Shown in pieces: positions 63,628 to 64,000 of a stretch of DNA of 64,000 bases. Position numbers and translations under genes: made by a program. Under the pieces are notes generated by a model that made no database searches, was not told the origin of the DNA, and was given only the letters and a program-made list of their open reading frames with translations. Within the stretch, counting starts at the first letter, position 1. Each line of letters begins with the position of its first letter. This stretch comes from Nitrososphaeria archaeon (GTDB lineage: Archaea; Thermoproteota; Nitrososphaeria; Nitrososphaerales; JACAEJ01). The stretch covers positions 87,865 to 151,864 of the forward strand of contig JARVKB010000004.1 in assembly GCA_029775925.1 (NCBI GenBank). Direction: 5' to 3'.

Positions 63628-64000
63628 AGGCCTAAGATTCTAAAGAGAATCTAGGATCTTGAACCAAGGATTCTTATCTTAATTTTTTGAGACTTTTTCT
63701 CCTTTCATGCCATCCTCGAAAAATTTGACTTTTTTTGACATCAATTTTTTTGCTCTCTCATCAATTAGGTTTGTTTTCGGTACCCCCTATGTTAGAGTTT
63801 TTAATTTTGACATATACCTATCCCATTTCCAAACCTAATTAATCTATATGGAATAATATTAACCAAGAAATATTCCCATAGAAATATTGAGGTTAATCCT
63901 GTGAAGGCCTTTTATCATTATAATCGACTAGGGATTCAAGATTCCTAAAATTTAGTTTTATTGTTTCTATTACTAAGTTTTCCCACAAATTCATTAATTT
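63628..64000. other. Non-coding, repeat-bearing tail of the window
   Basis: About 370 bp with no gene recognised. It contains the hairpin AGATTCT-AAAG-AGAATCT (63635-63652), several T-runs (63680-63755), the inverted pair ATTAACC (63858-63864) / GGTTAAT (63891-63897), and between them two copies of GAAATATT. The GGTTAAT core is the same as in the repeats beside tRNA-Phe. Confidence 0.45.

Noticed and set aside
1..64000. CRISPR arrays, Cas genes, rRNA genes
   Set aside because: No regularly spaced repeats, Cas-like products or rRNA segments were seen anywhere in the window.

Overview
This AT-rich window (GC roughly 35-37 % by eye) is chromosomal DNA from an archaeon, most likely of the TACK/Thermoproteota side. 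Supporting genes are eS26, a CdvB/ESCRT-III protein, archaeal EF-2 with the crenarchaeal-type QQRQM switch I, the archaeal CoA route (pantoate kinase, phosphopantothenate synthetase, MfnA), prefoldin beta, archaeal CobT and two tRNA genes with introns at non-canonical positions. Several genes use TTG or GTG starts. A Bathyarchaeia-, Korarchaeota- or Geothermarchaeota-like lineage would fit, but the window alone cannot decide.

Layout. 1-3.7 kb: translation genes (nep1, eS26, uS12, uS7), then a detached uL22-uS3-uL29 trio on the other strand. 3.8-13.5 kb: housekeeping and envelope genes (wHTH membrane protein, NAD(P)HX repair, M50 protease, ESCRT-III, OB-fold, DUF2284, a GlcNAc-1-P transferase, two nucleotide-sugar enzymes, prefoldin beta, DHH phosphoesterase). 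13.6-22.4 kb: hexulose-phosphate isomerase, an EF-2 with an altered diphthamide loop, the mfnA-PPS-PoK operon, PhoU and CTP synthase. 22.4-30 kb: a corrinoid methyl-transfer island with two MtaA/UroD-like proteins, a corrinoid protein, a RACo-type reactivator, a small unknown partner and a tandem RAM regulator; ThiDN sits inside it. 30-31.4 kb: an anchored clan-A glycoside hydrolase and a tRNA-Ser gene that appears to carry three introns.

31.6-42.7 kb: a tightly overlapping seven-gene operon on the minus strand, in transcription order ChlI/D fusion, BtuF-BtuC fusion, BtuD-like ATPase, CobN, CbiZ, ABC-2 ATPase and ABC-2 permease. A perfect 12-5-12 bp palindrome lies just upstream of it. Together with CobT (45.9 kb) this looks like a corrinoid uptake, remodelling and metal-insertion module that would supply cofactor to the methyltransferase island. 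42.8-58.2 kb: MTH1187 protein, GlmS, CobT, a CDF transporter, DHPS, a secreted subtilase, a secreted VWA protein, glutamine synthetase, ketopantoate reductase and membrane proteins.

58.2-60.5 kb: a compositionally different, probably acquired patch with a frameshifted DNA ligase remnant, an ArsR-thioredoxin-thioredoxin operon behind twin palindromic operators, and a possible transposase relic. 60.5-62.7 kb: HtpX, an unknown protein, a GNAT acetyltransferase and tRNA-Phe with a 24-nt intron. 62.7-64 kb: small unknown ORFs and GGTTAAT-type repeats abutting the tRNA-Phe 3' end, possibly the edge of an integrated element.
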